A DNA stretch of 64,000 bases from CAIWHR01 sp963713275. Lineage in GTDB: Bacteria; Pseudomonadota; Gammaproteobacteria; Burkholderiales; Casimicrobiaceae. Shown here piece after piece: positions 61,467 to 64,000 of this stretch. Location: assembly GCA_963713275.1 (NCBI GenBank), contig CAVQLG010000017.1:124001-188000 (forward strand), read 5' to 3'. The translations under genes and the position numbers were made by a program. The first letter of the stretch is position 1. Every line of letters starts with the position of its first letter. The notes beneath the pieces were generated by a model. That model did not search any database, had not been told where the DNA came from, and worked only from the letters and a program-made list of their open reading frames with translations.

Positions 61467-62856
61467 CGGCCGTCACCCTTCTCACCACGTAGCCGCTCTT
61501 CGTCACCAGCGCCTCGAGCTCCCGCTGGAGCCCCTTGGGAAAGGCCAGGAAGCCGTTCGGGAGCAAGACGACCCGGCCGCTTTCCGAGAACGCCTTTTCA
61601 ATCGACACCCTGAGGCAGAGGTCCCGCACCTCGGCCACGAGCAGGTTCTCGTGGACGACGTGCTTCCCCCACTTCTTCTCCGCCTCGCCGAAGGCCCGGC
61701 CGAACGCCGGGGCGTTCTCGCGAAGCCAGAGCGCTGCCGGCGCTCGGCCGGAGCTTCGGAGTGTCCGGCCGATCTTCACCGGATCCGGCTGCGCCTCGAG
61801 TCCTTCAGCGCCGGCCGCGAAGCGGGAGAGCTGCCCGAGCTCCTCCAGGCGGCGGACAGGAATCCGGGCGAGATCGACGAGAGCGCCCCCCTTCGGGTTC
61901 GGGCGCAACCAGGTCCGCGGCTCCGCGGCCTCGTCGCCTTGACCGTCTTCGGCGAGCCGGTAGCAGGTCCCGCCGGCCGCGGGCTTCGCGAGGCACCCCC
62001 AACGCCAACCCTCGCTGCAGATCTCTCCGGGATCCGGTAACGGGCGGCCGTGGCAAAACACCTTGAGGATCGGCGTGAGCGATGCCGGCTCGAACCACTC
62101 CTCGCGCCCGAGCTGCGAGGCGGCGTACACAACCGCTTCGACGACGTCCATGGACCAGGGCGCGGACTTGGGCTTCTTCTCGGGCTTCGCGAGGGACTCG
62201 GCCCAGGCGGCCTTCTGCCATTCGAGAAGGTGCTCGGCCCGGAGCTCTTTCTCGCCGAACCGAAGCTCTCCGCCGTCGATGCTCAGGGCACTGCTCTGCG
62301 GAGGGATGGGCCCGGTTCGGGAGGCGCCGAGAAGCTCCTGGAGCTTGCCCCGCAGCGCCGAGTCGTTCACCACTCCCGGCCCGTGGAACCGCTGGAGCTC
62401 GGGGAAGAGAGGCGGGAGCGCAGCGTGAAACTCCCTGGGAAAGACGAACACCAGCCTCTCGAGCTTGGGCTTGTTGGCAAGCGGGTTCTCGCCCGGGTCG
62501 GCGAAGAAGAGCAGCCCGCGCCGAACGAGCGAAACCCGCAGCTTCTTGAAGGTCTCCTGGTACATCTGCGTGAACGTTCCCCTCCACGCGCTCTCGGACG
62601 CGCCGTAGACGCGGGCAAAAAACGAGAGATCCACCGGACGGGCGTGGGCTTTCAGGAGATGGAGGAGCAGGAGCTCCTCGCGGGAGAGAGCGCCGAACGC
62701 GCCCGCGAGCCCCGCTTCCGAGAGGAGGAGGTTCTCGAGGAGCTTGGGCGAAGCCGCGGCCTTCTCGGAAAACCCGCGGCTCCGGCAGACTCCCTGCCGG
62801 TCTGCGACAACGAATTCCTCCCCGCACATCTTGGCGACGACCGCCGCGGTGTCCAT
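61453..62856 (-). CDS. XPB-operon protein, winged-helix-like
   Basis: First gene of the XPB operon, 467 residues. Not assigned to a named family with certainty. The N-terminal region (LSREELLLLHLLKAHARPVD, LSFFARVYGASESAWRGTFT, FKKLRVSLVRRGLLFFADPG) has the look of paired winged helices such as those opening the large mycobacterial XPB partner. A middle section WSMDVVEAVVYAASQLGREE may be another helix-turn-helix. The end FSESGRVVLLPNGFLAFPKG plus ALVTKSGYVVRR is a small beta-rich domain. It may be the N-terminal half of a protein that is a single chain in other bacteria, here split with the following gene. ATG 62856 is ten bases after a GGAG. Confidence 0.5.
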   Translation of the reverse strand: MDTAAVVAKMCGEEFVVADRQGVCRSRGFSEKAAASPKLLENLLLSEAGLAGAFGALSREELLLLHLLKAHARPVDLSFFARVYGASESAWRGTFTQMYQETFKKLRVSLVRRGLLFFADPGENPLANKPKLERLVFVFPREFHAALPPLFPELQRFHGPGVVNDSALRGKLQELLGASRTGPIPPQSSALSIDGGELRFGEKELRAEHLLEWQKAAWAESLAKPEKKPKSAPWSMDVVEAVVYAASQLGREEWFEPASLTPILKVFCHGRPLPDPGEICSEGWRWGCLAKPAAGGTCYRLAEDGQGDEAAEPRTWLRPNPKGGALVDLARIPVRRLEELGQLSRFAAGAEGLEAQPDPVKIGRTLRSSGRAPAALWLRENAPAFGRAFGEAEKKWGKHVVHENLLVAEVRDLCLRVSIEKAFSESGRVVLLPNGFLAFPKGLQRELEALVTKSGYVVRRVTADGPA

Positions 62857-62871
62857 GGATGTTGCGCTCCG

Positions 62872-62893
62872 GGAATACGAATGGAATACGAAT
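62872..62893 (-). repeat. Tandem 11-bp direct repeat upstream of the XPB operon
   Basis: Two perfect adjacent copies of GGAATACGAAT lie 16-37 bases before the start of the first operon gene, in otherwise GC-rich DNA. They could be an operator for a dimer, part of the promoter, or a small duplication. The rest of the 309-base gap to the HU fragment (62857-63165) holds no gene that I can support. Confidence 0.6.
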
Positions 62894-63165
62894 GAAAGGC
62901 GGGCAGCGGGTGCCGGCTCGAGCGACGGTGCCGGATTCTAACGGAGGGCGAGCGAGAGCGACAAGGATGGGACGGGCACCGCGAGTCCACCGCCTGGTCG
63001 CCGGCTCCTCCTTTCCGCGCCTCGACGCTATCGCGAGGGTTCTTGCGCGCCGCACTTGCCGGCGGACGCCGTTTCGGTCCCCAGGTCCCCCTATGGTGCC
63101 GCCCACGCGCCGAAACCGCGGCTTGGTACACTGGCGCTTCGGATCAACTGTGGAACGGCAAGACC

Positions 63166-63243
63166 ATGAACAAGAAGGAATTCATCGCCAGCGTCGCCGC
63201 CCGGCACGATCACCTGTCACGTGCAGAAGTGAGCGGACCGTAG
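63166..63243 (+). pseudogene. 5' fragment of an HU-family DNA-binding protein gene
   Basis: A 25-codon reading, MNKKEFIASVAARHDHLSRA..., matches the first helix-turn of HU proteins (MNKxELIxxVAxxxxLSKA) and stops at TAG 63241. The remaining 65 or so residues with the DNA-binding arms are absent, and 36 bases later recD2 begins. This is the truncated 5' end of an HU gene, left at the junction between the XPB region and recD2. Confidence 0.6.
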
Positions 63244-63279
63244 GGGCGGCAGGAGCTACGTGCGCTCGCCGGGCAGCGC

Positions 63280-64000
63280 ATGAGCGCTGACGCCGCCCGT
63301 CCAGAGCTCGACCGCCTGGCAGGGGTGGTCGAGCGGGTGACTTTTCACAACGGCGAGAACGGCTTCTGCGTCCTGCGCCTGAAGGTCAAGGGCGAGCGTG
63401 ACTTGGTGACGGTGGTCGGGCACACGCCCACCGTGGCGCCGGGAGAGTACGCTGCGGCGTCCGGGAACTGGGTGGCCGATCGGGAGCATGGGCGCCAGTT
63501 CCGGGCGGTGTTCCTCAAGATCGCTCCGCCCAACACGCTGGCCGGCATCGAACGCTATCTGGGCTCCGGAATGGTCAAGGGCATTGGGCCGGTGTACGCC
63601 GGGAAGCTGGTCAAGGCGTTCGGTGCGGGCGTCTTCGACGTGGTCGAACAGACGCCGGCCCGGCTGCGCGAGATCGATGGCATCGGCGAGATCCGAGCGC
63701 GCAAGATCGTCACCGGCTGGGCCGACCAGAAGGTTATCCGCGAGATCATGGTCTTTCTCCACGGCCACGGGGTGTCGACCTCGCGCGCGGTGCGGATCTT
63801 CAAGACCTACGGCCGGGACGCCATCGCCGTGGTGCAGCAAAACCCCTACCGGTTGGCCAAGGATATTCGCGGCATCGGCTTTCTGTCCGCCGACACGATC
63901 GCGCAGAAGCTGGGGGTGGCCAAGGACTCGCCGCTGCGGGCGCAAGCCGGGGTGTCGTATGCGCTGACCGAAGCGTCGAGCGAAGGCCACTGTGGACTGC
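63280..64000 (+). CDS. recD2: ATP-dependent helicase RecD2, 3'-truncated by the window
   Basis: 5' part (240 codons) of a RecD2/TraA-type superfamily 1B helicase, which unwinds DNA 5'-3' and acts in repair outside RecBCD. The visible N-terminal domain has VVERVTFHNGENGFCVLRLK, GERDLVTVVGHTPTVAPGEY, SGNWVADREHGRQFRAVFLK, IERYLGSGMVKGIGPVYAGK, the helix-hairpin-helix IDGIGEIRARKIVTGW, MVFLHGHGVSTSRAVRIFKT and PYRLAKDIRGIGFLSADTIA, all RecD2 hallmarks. The ATPase motifs lie past the window end. ATG 63280 is the first good start; a GGAG is 28 bases before it. The preceding HU fragment shows that the upstream junction is disturbed. Confidence 0.92.
   Translation, partial: MSADAARPELDRLAGVVERVTFHNGENGFCVLRLKVKGERDLVTVVGHTPTVAPGEYAAASGNWVADREHGRQFRAVFLKIAPPNTLAGIERYLGSGMVKGIGPVYAGKLVKAFGAGVFDVVEQTPARLREIDGIGEIRARKIVTGWADQKVIREIMVFLHGHGVSTSRAVRIFKTYGRDAIAVVQQNPYRLAKDIRGIGFLSADTIAQKLGVAKDSPLRAQAGVSYALTEASSEGHCGL

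Overview
The window looks like chromosomal DNA of a very GC-rich betaproteobacterium, probably in or near Burkholderiales. The evidence is the gene content (ribB with a dead RibA domain-ribH-nusB-thiL-pgpA-pncC, recA-recX, ispD-ispF, kup, glcDEF, three-gene TRAP transporters) and codons that almost always end in G or C. Most genes are ordinary housekeeping or accessory metabolism. I saw no rRNA, tRNA, CRISPR array, insertion sequence or prophage gene.

Layout. 1-4.0 kb: aromatic/amino-acid catabolism (glutaryl-CoA dehydrogenase 3' part, zeta-class GST/maleylacetoacetate isomerase, FAH-family hydrolase, kynurenine-formamidase-like hydrolase) interrupted by a yefM-yoeB toxin-antitoxin pair. 4.0-9.2 kb: TetR-controlled RND efflux pump with two clear operators. 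9.3-16.3 kb: riboflavin, nusB, thiamine, phospholipid, pncC, recA-recX. 16.4-18.9 kb: ubiU-ubiV-ubiT, the O2-independent ubiquinone hydroxylation genes, riddled with single-base deletions. 19.1-27.1 kb: alaS, kup, a periplasmic rhodanese, comEC. 27.2-37.2 kb: a stress and ion-homeostasis stretch (vapBC, Kef-type antiporter, two universal stress proteins, P-type ATPase remnant, DUF2934 protein, nhaR, slipin-nfeD). 37.5-43.7 kb: AstE/aspartoacylase-family hydrolase, PAS-GGDEF-hemerythrin protein, TRAP transporter dctMQP. 44.0-50.1 kb: glycolate/D-lactate oxidation (glcD, second FAD oxidase, GST, glcE, glcF). 50.1-51.4 kb: ispD-ispF. 51.4-56.4 kb: an EnvZ/OmpR-type pair, then a LuxR-type regulator with a hybrid kinase. 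56.5-57.9 kb: membrane protein and GYD protein. 58.1-62.9 kb: a three-gene operon of an XPB-type helicase and two large partner proteins, in a different sequence style. 63.2-64.0 kb: a fragment of an HU gene and the 5' part of recD2.

The most unusual unit is the XPB operon (58084-62856). A bacterial XPB/ERCC3-like helicase is translationally coupled to a protein with a Helicase_C_3-like segment, and a third gene overlaps that one. A tandem 11-bp repeat lies just upstream, and an HU gene fragment lies on the far side. It may be a mobile or transferred DNA-repair or defence module; that is inference.

Many genes carry single-base frameshifts (gcdH, pncC, ompR-like, the 56.5-kb membrane gene, and about eleven in ubiUVT). 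Most fall in G or C runs with the protein well conserved on both sides. Either the assembly has indel errors or some genes, ubiUVT above all, have very recently been inactivated. Coordinates of these genes span the whole reading across frames.
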